Shown here piece by piece: positions 27,868 through 37,785 of a DNA stretch of 64,000 nucleotides. Under the pieces are notes generated by a model that worked only from the letters and a program-made list of their open reading frames with translations, made no database searches and had not been told where the DNA came from. How positions within the stretch are numbered: the first letter of the stretch is position 1; each line of letters begins with the position of its first letter. The position numbers and the translations under genes were made by a program. The DNA comes from Carnobacterium divergens (GTDB taxonomy: Bacteria; Bacillota; Bacilli; Lactobacillales; Carnobacteriaceae), in the NCBI RefSeq assembly GCF_900258435.1, contig NZ_LT992558.1, positions 820,994-884,993 on the forward strand. Reading direction: 5' to 3'.

Positions 27868-28980
27868 TTATCCCCCATAGTAACTAGAGGAACTGTCCAT
27901 TTCAGAGCTATCACTCTCATAATTTCCAAGTCCATTTGTTTTGAATTCATAATCAGAACTGTCAGTTTCATTTTTACTATCTAGTCCCATTGAAACTCTT
28001 AAACGATGACTGACAAAGTCAACACTGTCAGGATATAATTCAACCATACTTGCACCATCTAATGTAAAGTCTGTCCAATCGAATACATAAGAATTGAATT
28101 TATAAGTACCGTCAATTCCTGTTTGAGCGATAGAAAGCATTTCATTGAATTTTAAATTGGTCCGCATATTAGAACCAGCTGCTTTGATTACATTTGAGTA
28201 TTTAGTGATAGAACCAGCGGACATCGCTTTATCAACAATGGCTTTTATAATTAATTGTTGACGCTCCCCACGTTTAACATCATTATCAATATGTCGAGTT
28301 CTTGCAAGTGCAAGTGCTTGTTCACCATTTAAATGTTGTCTGCCTTTTTCTAACGTTACTTCACCATTGCCTAACGTATTGGTATCAGTGAAAGAGACAG
28401 GAACATCAACTTCAATACCACCTAGCGCATCAACAATTTCTAGAAAAGAGTCGAAATTGAATGTCACATAATAATTAATAGGGACGTTTAAAAAGTTTTC
28501 AACGGTTGCAATACTCGCTTCTTCTTCACCATAAGTATAGGCAACGTTAATCTTATCTTTACCAGTAAATTTTTTTGATTTAATATCCGTATAAGTATCA
28601 CGTGGGATGCTTACCATGTTAATTTCGTGTGATTTTGGATTGATTGTTAAGTAGATTAAGGCATCCGTTCTTGCACTGCCAAGTTGTCTAGCGGAATCAT
28701 CATCGATTCCCATGACCAAGATTGAAATCGTATCTTCAATAGGATTTATTTTTACGGTTTTTCCGTTTTTTGTAATGGTATTATTGGTTCCAGATAACTC
28801 ATGATATGAATCATCTATTGTTTTTTTAGCTTCTGCATATAATTTAGCTCCATAAGTAACAGCGGCCAAAATTAATACTAATAAAGGAATCAAAATAATT
28901 AAGGTTAAGTTTTTTTTCTTTTTCTTCCGGTTTCGAGGGGAAGAAGATACAGGTTCTAGGTTATTTTTTTTCACAGTCAT
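27868..28980 (-). CDS. LytR-CpsA-Psr (LCP) wall-polymer ligase 2
   Basis: 370 residues: Lys-rich cytoplasmic start, a membrane helix at about 26-46, then an LCP domain with ILVMGIDDDSARQLGSARTDAL, SIPRDTYTDI, INVAYTYGEEE and LARTRHIDNDVKRGERQQ. The tail is Ser/Asp-rich and ends SSSSYYGG. Same fold and expected activity as the gene at 24691-25773 (transfer of lipid-linked polymer to peptidoglycan), but divergent enough that they may handle different polymers. A GGAG site precedes the ATG. The IS remnant ends 20 bases beyond its stop. Confidence 0.92.
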   Translation of the reverse strand: MTVKKNNLEPVSSSPRNRKKKKKNLTLIILIPLLVLILAAVTYGAKLYAEAKKTIDDSYHELSGTNNTITKNGKTVKINPIEDTISILVMGIDDDSARQLGSARTDALIYLTINPKSHEINMVSIPRDTYTDIKSKKFTGKDKINVAYTYGEEEASIATVENFLNVPINYYVTFNFDSFLEIVDALGGIEVDVPVSFTDTNTLGNGEVTLEKGRQHLNGEQALALARTRHIDNDVKRGERQQLIIKAIVDKAMSAGSITKYSNVIKAAGSNMRTNLKFNEMLSIAQTGIDGTYKFNSYVFDWTDFTLDGASMVELYPDSVDFVSHRLRVSMGLDSKNETDSSDYEFKTNGLGNYESDSSEMDSSSSYYGG

Positions 28981-29059
28981 TCTCCTTATAAGTGTACTTC
29001 GCTAAAAATAGTCTTTATTATTTTATCATGAAAGCCGTTGCTGAAAACGTAAGCTTTTA

Positions 29060-29704
29060 TTAAGAAGGAGTATCAATTCTTTTTTCACAATAACTTTTGG
29101 ATCCGATTTTGAATGAAAGTTGACCATTTAAAAGATTAGTCAATTCTTCTTTTATTTTAGTTATGCACAGCTCGCTAACAAAAAACGAAACAACTACTTT
29201 TTCAGTATAGACGATGTCTTTAATCATATAGTGCTCTTGGTTTAAAAAGTATTCAAGTTTTCCTGAATCAGGATAGGCAACCGTAGCCGAAATTTCAGTT
29301 TGTAAACTTTTTTCAACGATACCCAACTCTTTAATAGCCGTGCTGACAGATTTACTATAAGCACGAATCAACCCACCTGCGCCAAGTTTTGTACCACCAA
29401 AATAGCGAGTTACAACAACAACAACATTTTTTAATGCCATTTTTTTTAAAACTTCTAACATTGGGACACCGGCAGTGCCACTTGGCTCCCCATCATCATA
29501 AGCACGTTGATGTTCATCATGATCCCCGATTAAATAGGCTGCGCAATTGTGGTTGGCTTTCCAGTGGTCTTTTTTGATAGCTTGAATAAATTCATTTGCT
29601 TGTAGTTCGTCAGTAACTCTTTTTGCATGGCAAATGAAGCGAGATTTTTTAATTTCAATCTCAACAACGCCATCTTGATAAAGGGTTTGATAAGTTTGCA
29701 ACAT
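29060..29704 (-). CDS. yvyE: YigZ/YvyE (IMPACT) family protein
   Basis: 214 residues. The N-terminal UPF0029/IMPACT domain carries KKSRFICHAKRV, HNCAAYLIGDHDEHQRAYDDGEPSGTAG (family core), and TRYFGGTKLGAGGLIRAYS; a C-terminal DUF1949 ferredoxin-like domain follows. Members are conserved cytosolic proteins with proposed roles in translation or stress control; no reaction is firmly assigned. A TATAAT on the minus strand (complement at 29740-29745) is a likely -10. Name given by orthology. Confidence 0.9.
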   Translation of the reverse strand: MLQTYQTLYQDGVVEIEIKKSRFICHAKRVTDELQANEFIQAIKKDHWKANHNCAAYLIGDHDEHQRAYDDGEPSGTAGVPMLEVLKKMALKNVVVVVTRYFGGTKLGAGGLIRAYSKSVSTAIKELGIVEKSLQTEISATVAYPDSGKLEYFLNQEHYMIKDIVYTEKVVVSFFVSELCITKIKEELTNLLNGQLSFKIGSKSYCEKRIDTPS

Positions 29705-30011
29705 ATAGAGTTCCTTCCTCTAACATAATCTTAATTTACATTATAAACGAAAAATGTGAGGAATGTTAGTAGCTATTGTTAAGAATATCAGTTTTTTATA
29801 GGAATAAATAGAGTTGAATTGAAATGAAAATAATTTGTAAAGAATGTAATAAAAAGCTCATTTGCTTAAATCGTTAAAGTAGAGAACCTTTAAAACAAAA
29901 AAATCTTATTTTTAATAAGACGAGTGTCAAAAAATGTGCTATAATTAATCCTTGAATATAATAATAACGCTGAAAATGTAACGATACATGAGTAAATAGT
30001 GGGGTGGAAAG
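29705..30011. other. Divergent intergenic region, yvyE / degV
   Basis: 307 bases without a supported gene. It holds a minus-strand TATAAT (29740-29745) for yvyE, a small stem (TCTTATT/AATAAGA, 29904-29920) and a plus-strand extended -10 TGC-TATAAT (29937-29945) for degV. Only tiny ORFs without good signals are present. Confidence 0.5.
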
Positions 30012-30875
30012 TTGAAAATTGCAATTGTAACAGATAGCACTGCTTACTTAACACAGGAGCAATATAAACAAAATAACATTTACATGTTGCCACTTTCCGT
30101 TGTGGTAGGCAATGAAGTTTACCGAGAAGAAGTTGATATCACTAGTGAAGAGTTTTTTGAAAAAGTTCGAAATATGGAAAACTTACCCACCAGTTCTCAA
30201 CCTACAACTGGAGAAATTGTCACATTATTTGAACAATTGGCTAAAGATTATGATGCTGTAATTAGTATTCATTTATCTAGTAAAATAAGTGGAACGTATC
30301 AAAATGTCGCAGGTGCTGCTTCAATGGTAGAAGGAATTCAAGTTTTTCCATATGATTCTGGTATTAGCTGCATGGCGCAAGGATATTTTGCGTTAGAAGG
30401 AGCGCGCATGGCGAAACATGGCGCTACTGTCGAAGGAATTTTAACTGCATTCGAAGAGATGCAAAAAACTCTTAGAGCTTATTTCATGGTAGATGATTTA
30501 AATCATTTAGTCCGTGGGGGCAGATTATCTAATGGTGCTGCTATTTTAGGATCAATGTTAAAAATTAAACCTATTTTGCACTTTGAAGATAAAGAAATTG
30601 TGGTGTTTGAAAAAATTAGGTCATCAAAAAAAGCATTAAAAAGAATTGAAGGTATGCTAGTTGAAGATAGTGAAAAAGGCTACCCAATCGTAGCGACCAT
30701 CATTCATGCAAATGCTGAAGAAGAAGCTTTAAAATGGAAGAAGCATTTAGAAAAAACGTTGCCAACGGTTCGTTTTGAATTAAGTTATTTTGGTCCAGTC
30801 ATTGGGACTCATCTAGGTGAAGGTGCGCTAGGGATGGCTTGGATTGAAGATAGAACTAGAAGTCATCCTTATTAA
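30012..30875 (+). CDS. DegV family fatty-acid-binding protein
   Basis: 287 residues from a TTG start with GGGGTGG upstream. VTDSTAYL, TSSQPTTGEI, HLSSKISGTYQNV, VRGGRLSNGAAILGSMLKIKPIL and the GxHLGEGALG end are DegV signatures. Relatives (FakB) bind a fatty acid and present it to the FakA kinase; the fakA partner is not in this window, so the role here could be exogenous fatty-acid use or another lipid-binding duty. A strong terminator follows. Confidence 0.92.
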   Translation: MKIAIVTDSTAYLTQEQYKQNNIYMLPLSVVVGNEVYREEVDITSEEFFEKVRNMENLPTSSQPTTGEIVTLFEQLAKDYDAVISIHLSSKISGTYQNVAGAASMVEGIQVFPYDSGISCMAQGYFALEGARMAKHGATVEGILTAFEEMQKTLRAYFMVDDLNHLVRGGRLSNGAAILGSMLKIKPILHFEDKEIVVFEKIRSSKKALKRIEGMLVEDSEKGYPIVATIIHANAEEEALKWKKHLEKTLPTVRFELSYFGPVIGTHLGEGALGMAWIEDRTRSHPY

Positions 30876-30902
30876 AACAAATTTAATAGCAATTATTTTT
30901 TG

Positions 30903-30931
30903 AGTCGATAGAAAATCTATCGACTTTTTTT
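30903..30931 (+). terminator. Terminator of degV
   Basis: A perfect 10-bp stem AGTCGATAGA with a 3-nt loop, followed by TTTTTT. Confidence 0.92.
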
Positions 30932-30961
30932 GCGTATAGTTTTATTTAAAGGAGGAGTATT

Positions 30962-32317
30962 ATGAGAGAACTACTTTTTGGAAGACACTTATTAAAAGAG
31001 GAGATGCATCCGCTAGTACCCTCATCCATGATTCCCAATCTTATTGTAGACAGTGGATTTCAAGAGGAATTTGGAAGTCAAACTAGTTGCAATCGTTGTG
31101 GAGAAACAAATGAAAAGAAACGTCAAGTAGCGCCATGCGTCTGTAAAAAAACTTGCTATTACTGCACCAGTTGTCTTCAAATGGGAAAGGTTAAAAAATG
31201 CAGTTCGTTATTTTCAATTGTTGAGCCGAATCATTTTCCTTCTAATCAAACCAATCTTTTAACGTGGCGAGGAGAGCTTTCTATCCAGCAAGCAATGGCT
31301 TCGAATGCCATCAAAGAAGCCGTTGCTTTAAAAACAACTCATTTAATTTGGGCGGTGACAGGAGCTGGAAAAACAGAAATGATTTTTGCTGGAATTGAAG
31401 AGGCATTAAGTCAAGGCAAACGAGTATGCATTGCTTCACCAAGAGTGGATGTTTGTCTAGAATTAGCACCACGATTAAAAAGTGCCTTTAGTCATACACC
31501 AGTGGCCGTATTATATGGAGCTAGTGAAGAAAAGTATGAGTATACACCTTTAGTCATTGCGACCACACATCAATTAATGCGATTTAAAGAAGCTTTTGAT
31601 GTAGTGATTGTTGATGAAATTGATGCTTTTCCATTTCACTCAGATAAAGGACTTCATTTTGCTGTTAATAAAGCTGTGAAAAAAGAAAAAACATTGATTT
31701 ATTTAACTGCGACACCAACTAAAAAAATGCAAAAAGAAATTGCCAGTAACCAATTAAGAGCTACCATTTTACCAGCTAGGTACCATGGATATCCTTTGCC
31801 AGAGCCTACAGTACATTGGGTAGGTGATTGGAAAAAACACTTGACACTCAATAAAATACCAAAAAAATTAAAACACCTACTAACAAAACTAGTCCACAAA
31901 AAAAGACGCTTTCTCTTATTTGTTCCACAAATTGATCTTATGGAAAAGTTAGCGGAATTGATTCAAGAATGTTTCCCGAGCCAATTATTTTTAAGTGTAT
32001 ATGCTGCTGACGAAAAAAGAAAAGAAAGTGTTTTAAAGATGCGGGAAGAGAAGTTAACAGGTTTATTAACAACTACGATTCTTGAAAGAGGTGTGACCTT
32101 TAGAGATATTGATGTGCTTGTTTTAGGCGCAGAAGACCAAACGTTTACTGAATCATCCCTTGTACAAATTGCAGGAAGAGTTGGCAGACATCCCGAATTT
32201 CCTAGAGGAGAGGTTCAATTTTTGCATTATGGACAAACTAAAGCCATGAAAAATGCGATAAAACAAATAAAAAAAATGAATCAACATGCTAAAAAGAAAG
32301 GATTGTTAAAATGCTAG
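30962..32317 (+). CDS. comFA: ComFA competence DNA helicase
   Basis: 451 residues. A four-Cys zinc-binding region (CNRCGE, CVCKKTCYYC) precedes a superfamily 2 helicase core: Walker A AVTGAGKTEM, VVIVDEIDAF (DEAD-type box), LTATPTKK, and the QIAGRVGRH motif VI. ComFA is a cytosolic ATPase that drives single-stranded DNA uptake during natural transformation. AAAGGAGGAG gives a very strong start. The end overlaps comFC by 7 bases. The gene looks intact, so the uptake apparatus may be functional; regulation is not obvious beyond a TGCGTATAG stretch upstream. Confidence 0.94.
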   Translation: MRELLFGRHLLKEEMHPLVPSSMIPNLIVDSGFQEEFGSQTSCNRCGETNEKKRQVAPCVCKKTCYYCTSCLQMGKVKKCSSLFSIVEPNHFPSNQTNLLTWRGELSIQQAMASNAIKEAVALKTTHLIWAVTGAGKTEMIFAGIEEALSQGKRVCIASPRVDVCLELAPRLKSAFSHTPVAVLYGASEEKYEYTPLVIATTHQLMRFKEAFDVVIVDEIDAFPFHSDKGLHFAVNKAVKKEKTLIYLTATPTKKMQKEIASNQLRATILPARYHGYPLPEPTVHWVGDWKKHLTLNKIPKKLKHLLTKLVHKKRRFLLFVPQIDLMEKLAELIQECFPSQLFLSVYAADEKRKESVLKMREEKLTGLLTTTILERGVTFRDIDVLVLGAEDQTFTESSLVQIAGRVGRHPEFPRGEVQFLHYGQTKAMKNAIKQIKKMNQHAKKKGLLKC

Positions 32318-33003
32318 AATGTCTTTTTTGTGGACAACAAGAAATAAAAAAGCTGACGTTAAAAGAAATTTTATTTTTTACTAAAGCGACACAAGAAAAT
32401 TTATGTAGAAAATGTAAAAAAGAGTTAATTCCTTTAAAACAATTTCTTACTTGTAAAGGGTGTGGTCGCAAAGCAAAAAAAAGAGACCTGTGTGCAGAAT
32501 GTCTAAAATGGCAACTTATTTATCCAGAAGTTGAACTAAGGCATGTGGCGTTGTATGAATACAATTCATTGATTAAAGAATGGATGGAAAGATTTAAATT
32601 TCAAGGAGACTACCGATTAAGAAATCTGTTCAATGAAGAAGTGAAAACTAATTTAAAAATAGATAAAAAAAACATTATTGTACCGATTCCAATTAGTGAA
32701 ACCAGTTATCAAAAAAGAGGATTTAATCAAGTAACCGCCATTTTAAAAGCAGCAGAAATTCCATATACAAATTGTTTAGCCAATGAAACAAACCAACTAA
32801 AACAGTCTAGTAAAACGAGGAAAGAAAGATTAGAAATGAAGCAGCCATTTCAGTTGGAAAGTGAAAAAATTAGTTTTATCAAAAATCAATCTCTTCTAAT
32901 TGTTGATGACGTATATACAACAGGCAGAACAATCCTATATGCAAAGGATATATTAATGAAAAATGGAGCTAAAAAGGTTAGTAGTTTTTCAATTGCTCGA
33001 TAA
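32311..33003 (+). CDS. comFC: ComFC phosphoribosyltransferase-like competence protein
   Basis: 230 residues: an N-terminal zinc-finger-like part (CLFCGQQE, CRKC, CKGCGRKAKKRDLCAEC), then a PRTase-type domain with VPIPISETSYQKRGFNQ and the PRPP loop LLIVDDVYTTGRT. Works with ComFA in DNA uptake in known competent Firmicutes. Its start overlaps the comFA stop by 7 bases, so translation is coupled. Full length, both zinc motifs and the PRPP loop intact. Confidence 0.93.
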   Translation: MLECLFCGQQEIKKLTLKEILFFTKATQENLCRKCKKELIPLKQFLTCKGCGRKAKKRDLCAECLKWQLIYPEVELRHVALYEYNSLIKEWMERFKFQGDYRLRNLFNEEVKTNLKIDKKNIIVPIPISETSYQKRGFNQVTAILKAAEIPYTNCLANETNQLKQSSKTRKERLEMKQPFQLESEKISFIKNQSLLIVDDVYTTGRTILYAKDILMKNGAKKVSSFSIAR

Positions 33004-33029
33004 AAAAAGAGAATTGTAGCTTATTTTGT

Positions 33030-33058
33030 TTGTCAATTAAAGCGCTATCCTTTATAAT
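33030..33058 (+). promoter_or_regulatory. hpf: Promoter of hpf
   Basis: TTGTCA, a 17-base spacer and TATAAT (33053-33058). The -10 sits in the loop of an inverted repeat TATCCTT/AAGGATA (33046-33052, 33065-33071), a possible operator. Confidence 0.75.
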
Positions 33059-33071
33059 TGAATTAAGGATA

Positions 33072-33100
33072 ACATCGTAGTGAGTGGTCCCTATGATGTT
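33072..33100 (+). promoter_or_regulatory. Stem-loop in the hpf leader
   Basis: ACATCGTAG pairs with CTATGATGT (one G-U) over a 10-nt loop, a few bases after the expected transcription start and about 40 bases before the start codon. It lacks a T run, so it is more likely an RNA-stability or translation element than a terminator. Confidence 0.4.
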
Positions 33101-33141
33101 CCACATTCTGGCATATCGTCAGATGAAAGGGGAGAGTGTTT

Positions 33142-33678
33142 ATGTTTAAATATAATGTCCGTGGCGAAAATATTGAAGTGACTGGGGCAATCCGCAGTTA
33201 CGTTGAAAAAAAAGTAGGGAAATTGGAGAAATATTTTAGTGATACACCAGATGCAACTGCACATGTGAATTTAAAAGTATACTCTGACAAAACTGCTAAA
33301 GTAGAGGTAACCATTCCACTACCATATTTGGTTCTACGTGCAGAAGAAACCTCACCTGATTTATACGCGAGTGTGGATTTAGTAGTGGACAAATTAGAAA
33401 GACAAATGCGTAAATATAAAACTAAAATCAATCGTAAATCTCGTGAAAAAGGGTTTGATTTTATCGTTCCCGACGAAGCAACCCTTGACTCTCAAGGAGA
33501 GCTTGATATCGTTCGTACAAAACGAGTATCACTAAAACCAATGGACAGTGAAGAAGCTGCCCTACAAATGGATATGTTAGGACATAATTTCTTTATCTTT
33601 GAAGACGCTGAAACAAACGGTACAAGTATTGTTTATCGTCGTAAAGATGGAAAATATGGCTTGATTGAAACGAATTAA
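33142..33678 (+). CDS. hpf: Ribosome hibernation promoting factor, long form
   Basis: 178 residues from ATG 33142 with AAAGGGGA 8 bases upstream. The N-terminal S30AE domain (NVRGENIEVT, YVEKKVGKLEKYF, DLYASVDLVVDKLERQMRKYK) is joined by a linker to the C-terminal dimerisation domain (VRTKRVSLKPMDSEEAALQMDMLGH, VYRRKDGKYGLIE). Long HPF pairs two 70S ribosomes into 100S particles in stationary phase or stress. Single gene with its own promoter, leader hairpin and terminator. Confidence 0.96.
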   Translation: MFKYNVRGENIEVTGAIRSYVEKKVGKLEKYFSDTPDATAHVNLKVYSDKTAKVEVTIPLPYLVLRAEETSPDLYASVDLVVDKLERQMRKYKTKINRKSREKGFDFIVPDEATLDSQGELDIVRTKRVSLKPMDSEEAALQMDMLGHNFFIFEDAETNGTSIVYRRKDGKYGLIETN

Positions 33679-33682
33679 ATAG

Positions 33683-33721
33683 AAACGCCCAATCTTTATT
33701 TTTAAGATTGGGTGTTTTTTT
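33683..33721 (+). terminator. Terminator of hpf
   Basis: A stem of AAACGCCCAATCTT with AAGATTGGGTGTTT, then TTTT. Confidence 0.9.
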
Positions 33722-33959
33722 ATGGAAAAATAAAAAAATACCTCTAAAAGGCGCTATAAAGAAACTTAGCAAAGTCAATAATGAAAACATAACGATTATG
33801 TCTAAAAAAAGGTTCCAATTATCAATAACAAGTGATAAAATTAAAAAGATAGCACTTACCAGCTAATAAGGGTATAATTATTTGAGATAAATAGAATTTT
33901 AGATAAATCTTAAACTAAACTAATAAAAATAGAATGAACAACAAAGAGGAGAAAGATTG
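33722..33959. other. Leader and promoter region of secA
   Basis: 238 AT-rich bases without a supported gene. TATAAT at 33873-33878 is a likely -10 for secA, with no good -35; the leader would be about 75 bases. A GAGGAGA ribosome binding site ends it. Confidence 0.45.
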
Positions 33960-36488
33960 ATGGCAAATTTTTTAAAAAATTTAATTGAAAATGACAAAAA
34001 AGAAATTAAGAGTCTAGACAGATTAGCAAATAAAGTAGAAGCATATGCAGACCGCATGGCAGCTTTAACAGATGAAGAATTACAGGCGAAAACACCTGAA
34101 TTTAAAAAACGTTACCAAGCTGGCGAAACATTGGATGATTTATTACCAGAAGCTTTTGCAGTCGTTCGTGAAGCAGCAAAACGTGTCTTAGGTCTTTACC
34201 CATATCACGTGCAATTAATGGGCGGTATTACTCTTCATAAAGGGAATATTCCGGAAATGAAAACAGGTGAAGGTAAAACGTTAACCGCAACAATGCCCGT
34301 GTATTTAAATGCTCTTGCAGGCGAAGGTGTGCATGTTGTAACGGTAAATGAATATTTAGCTAGTCGTGATGCAACTGAAATGGGTGAATTATACGAATTT
34401 TTAGGTTTAACTGTAGGGTTGAATTTAAATTCTAAAAGCGCCGAAGAAAAACGTGCAGCATACGCATGCGATATTACTTATACAACCAATAATGAATTAG
34501 GTTTTGATTATTTACGGGACAACATGGTCGTATACCGTGAACAAATGGTACAACGTCCGCTTAGCTATGCAATCGTGGATGAAGTCGATTCAATTTTAAT
34601 TGATGAAGCCAGAACACCGTTAATTATTTCAGGACAAGCTGAAAAATCAACTGTTCTTTATACAAAAGCAGATCAATTTGCTAAAGGGTTAAAAGCTGAA
34701 GTAGACTACACAATTGATGTACAATCTAAAACAATTGGATTAACAGAAGAAGGTATGGTAAAAGCAGAACGAGCATTTGGTGTTGAAAACTTATATGACA
34801 TCGACAATACAGCGTTGATTCACCATGTGGATCAAGCATTACGTGCAAATTATATCATGTTACTAGATATCGATTATGTTGTTCAAGACGGTGAAGTATT
34901 AATCGTTGACCAATTTACTGGTCGTATCATGGACGGTCGTCGTTATTCTGATGGACTACATCAAGCGATTGAAGCAAAAGAAGGCGTAGAAATTGAAAAC
35001 GAGTCAAAAACAATGGCTAACGTTACCTTCCAAAATTATTTCCGTATGTATAAAAAATTAGCAGGAATGACTGGTACTGCTAAAACAGAACAAGAAGAAT
35101 TCCGTGAAATCTACAACATTCAAGTAGTAGAAATCCCAACAAATAAACCCATTATTCGTGATGACCGTCCGGATTTATTATATGCAACATTAACAAGCAA
35201 GTTCAATGCTGTTGTAGAAGAAATCAAAGAACGTCATGCAAAAGGTCAACCCATCTTAGTGGGGACAGTTGCTGTTGAAACGTCTGAATTGCTTTCAAAC
35301 CTTTTAACAAAAGCGGGTATTCATCATGAAGTTTTAAACGCAAAAAATCACTTTAAAGAAGCTGAAATCATTACAAGTGCTGGTCAAAAAGGCGCTGTAA
35401 CAATTGCAACCAATATGGCTGGACGTGGTACCGATATTAAACTTGGTGCAGGGGTACTTGAAGTTGGTGGATTGTGTGTTATTGGTACAGAGCGTCATGA
35501 ATCTCGTCGTATCGATAATCAATTACGTGGACGTGCAGGTCGTCAAGGAGACCCTGGTGTCACTCAATTCTATTTATCATTAGAAGATGAATTAATGAAA
35601 CGTTTTGGTTCAGAACGTATCCAAGCAATTCTTGAACGTATGAAAGTTCAAGATGAAGATATCTTGATTCAAAGTAAAATGATTTCACGTCAAGTTGAAT
35701 CGGCTCAAAAACGTGTTGAAGGAAATAACTATGATACACGTAAAAACGTATTAGAATATGATGATGTAATGCGTGAACAACGTGAGATTATTTATGGACA
35801 ACGTTTAGAAGTCATTATGGCGGAAGAATCATTAAGAAAAATCACAATTCCAATGATTAAGCGCACAATTGATCGTATGGTTGATGTGAACACACAAGGA
35901 CCAAAAGAAGAATGGAACTTACAAGGAATTCATGATTTTGCAACTTCTGCAATCGTTCACGAAGACAGCCTGAAAGTAAGTGACTTAGAAAATAAATCTC
36001 CAGAGGAGATCAAAGCACTCTTACTAGATAAATCTGAAAAAATTTACCAAGCTAAAGAACAACAATTAAACAGTACAGACCAAATTCTTGAATTTGAAAA
36101 AGTAGTTGTTTTACGTGTCGTTGATAGCAAATGGACTGACCATATTGATACAATGGATCAATTAAGACAAGGTATTGGCTTAAGAGCATACGCTCAAACA
36201 AATCCATTAGTAGAATATCAAGCAGAAGGATTCAAGTTATTTGAAGAAATGATTGCAGCGATTGATTACGATGTTACTCGTCTATTAATGAAATCTGAAA
36301 TCAGACAAAATCTTCAAAGAGAGCAAGTTGCTCAAGGAACTCCTGCTCGTTCATCAGGTGATGGAGATGTTGTTGAAGCAGCAAAATCAAAACCAGTTAA
36401 AGTTGAAGATAAAATAGGACGTAATGATCCATGTCCATGTGGCAGTGGTAAGAAATACAAAAACTGTCACGGAAAAGGTAAAGTTTAA
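33960..36488 (+). CDS. secA: Protein translocase motor SecA
   Basis: 842 residues from ATG 33960 (7 bases after GAGGAGA). Walker [59 protein letters not shown], the [11 protein letters not shown] motif and the C-terminal zinc-binding [14 protein letters not shown] tail are all present. It drives preprotein export through SecYEG. Length is that of the Firmicutes SecA1; nothing suggests an accessory SecA2. A strong terminator follows, then prfB. Confidence 0.98.
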   Translation: MANFLKNLIENDKKEIKSLDRLANKVEAYADRMAALTDEELQAKTPEFKKRYQAGETLDDLLPEAFAVVREAAKRVLGLYPYHVQLMGGITLHKGNIPEMKTGEGKTLTATMPVYLNALAGEGVHVVTVNEYLASRDATEMGELYEFLGLTVGLNLNSKSAEEKRAAYACDITYTTNNELGFDYLRDNMVVYREQMVQRPLSYAIVDEVDSILIDEARTPLIISGQAEKSTVLYTKADQFAKGLKAEVDYTIDVQSKTIGLTEEGMVKAERAFGVENLYDIDNTALIHHVDQALRANYIMLLDIDYVVQDGEVLIVDQFTGRIMDGRRYSDGLHQAIEAKEGVEIENESKTMANVTFQNYFRMYKKLAGMTGTAKTEQEEFREIYNIQVVEIPTNKPIIRDDRPDLLYATLTSKFNAVVEEIKERHAKGQPILVGTVAVETSELLSNLLTKAGIHHEVLNAKNHFKEAEIITSAGQKGAVTIATNMAGRGTDIKLGAGVLEVGGLCVIGTERHESRRIDNQLRGRAGRQGDPGVTQFYLSLEDELMKRFGSERIQAILERMKVQDEDILIQSKMISRQVESAQKRVEGNNYDTRKNVLEYDDVMREQREIIYGQRLEVIMAEESLRKITIPMIKRTIDRMVDVNTQGPKEEWNLQGIHDFATSAIVHEDSLKVSDLENKSPEEIKALLLDKSEKIYQAKEQQLNSTDQILEFEKVVVLRVVDSKWTDHIDTMDQLRQGIGLRAYAQTNPLVEYQAEGFKLFEEMIAAIDYDVTRLLMKSEIRQNLQREQVAQGTPARSSGDGDVVEAAKSKPVKVEDKIGRNDPCPCGSGKKYKNCHGKGKV

Positions 36489-36503
36489 GAACTAAATTAG
36501 AGC

Positions 36504-36545
36504 AAAGAACACGATTTGGTTGCGACCAAGTCGTGTTCTTTGTTA
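36504..36545. terminator. Terminator of secA
   Basis: A 17-bp stem AAAGAACACGATTTGGT with one G-U, loop TGCG, then a short T tract. Confidence 0.88.
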
Positions 36546-36581
36546 AAATAAACTGGAAATAGGAACACTAAGGAGAGAAAA

Positions 36582-37695
36582 ATGATGGAATTAAGTGAAA
36601 TCAGAAATAATCTAGCCAAAGCAACAGATAAAATTGCAGGCTTTGGGAGGTCTCTTTGACTTAGAGACAATGGAACAAGATATTGCAGAACTTGATAACA
36701 GAATGACTGAACCTGGTTTTTGGGATGATGGAACCAAAGCACAAGGAGTTATTAACGAAGCCAATAACCTTAAAGAAAAATACAATCAATTTAAAGAATT
36801 ATCTCAAACCAAAGAAGACTTAGAGATGTTGTTGGAAATGGTAAAAGAAGAACCAGACGAAGAGTTAGAAAAAGAACTAGAAGACAACTATCAAGAATTT
36901 CAAAAAGATTTAGATAAATATGAATTGGATATGCTTTTAAGTGGGCCTTATGATAAAAATAATGCAATTATAGAATTGCATCCTGGAGCAGGTGGCACAG
37001 AGTCACAGGATTGGGGAAGTATGCTGCTTAGAATGTACATGCGCTGGGCTGAAAAAAAAGGCTTTAAAGTAGAAACACTTGATTATCAAGATGGGGATGA
37101 AGCCGGCATCAAAAGTGTCACCTTGTTAATTAAAGGACACAATGCTTATGGGTATTTGAAAGCTGAAAAGGGGGTTCATCGTTTAGTGCGTATTTCTCCA
37201 TTTGATTCAGCAGGAAGACGCCATACATCATTTGTCTCAATTGATGTCATGCCAGAAATTGAAGATGCTGAAACGGTAGCCATCAATAGCGATGATTTAA
37301 AAGTAGACACTTATCGAGCAAGTGGTGCAGGTGGACAGCATATTAATAAAACTGATTCCGCAGTTCGAATTACTCATATTCCAACAGGGATTGTTGTAGC
37401 CAGTCAAGCGCAACGCTCACAATTGAAAAATAGAGATCAAGCCATGGGAATGTTAAAAGCAAAACTATATCAATTAGAATTAGAAGAAAAAGAAAAAGAA
37501 CTAGCAGAAATACGCGGCGAACAAAAAGAAATTGGTTGGGGTTCGCAAATTAGATCCTATGTATTCCATCCCTACTCAATGATTAAAGATCACCGAACAA
37601 ACTATGAAACAGGAAATGTACAAGGAGTTATGGATGGAGATTTAGACCCATTTATAGATGCTTATTTAAAGAGCACCATGTTAATAAACGAATAA
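36582..37695 (+). CDS. prfB: Peptide chain release factor 2, made by programmed +1 frameshift
   Basis: Translation begins at ATG 36582 (AAGGAGAG upstream) and runs 25 codons to an in-frame TGA at 36657-36659. The known RF2 autoregulatory shift at CTT-TGA-C then moves reading to the +1 frame, where 345 further residues follow, about 370 in all. The SPF tripeptide that reads UGA/UAA ([11 protein letters not shown]) and the GGQ catalytic loop ([16 protein letters not shown]) are present. A gene caller that ignores the shift reports only an ORF from 36634. RF2 ends translation at UGA and UAA codons. Confidence 0.97.
36645..36660 (+). promoter_or_regulatory. prfB: prfB programmed +1 frameshift site
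   Basis: GGGAGG, an internal Shine-Dalgarno-like stimulator, then TCT CTT TGA C. This is the conserved RF2 recoding signal; low RF2 slows UGA recognition and favours the shift. Confidence 0.95.
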
Positions 37696-37738
37696 AAAAG
37701 AAAAAAGTTGTCACATTAGGCAATTTTTTTCTTTTTTA
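37695..37738 (+). terminator. Terminator of prfB
   Basis: A long A/T stem (AAAAAAGAAAAAA with TTTTTTCTTTTTT) tipped by GTTG/CAAT, with a 10-nt loop. Confidence 0.7.
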
Positions 37739-37785
37739 TTGTTACAATGGTAAATATCGGAACCCAAAAAAAGGAGGTATATTGT

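Noticed and set aside
29823-29876. Tiny Cys-containing ORF in the yvyE-degV gap
   Set aside because: About 16 codons with no Shine-Dalgarno site; the CxxC spacing is not enough evidence.
30931-30939. Competence sigma-factor (ComX) box before comFA
   Set aside because: TGCGTATAG resembles the TACGAATA cin-box only loosely, and no second site is available in the window for comparison.
36634-37695. prfB starting at 36634 without frameshift
   Set aside because: The N-terminal 25 codons and the RF2 frameshift signal upstream are intact, so the ORF start at 36634 is artificial.
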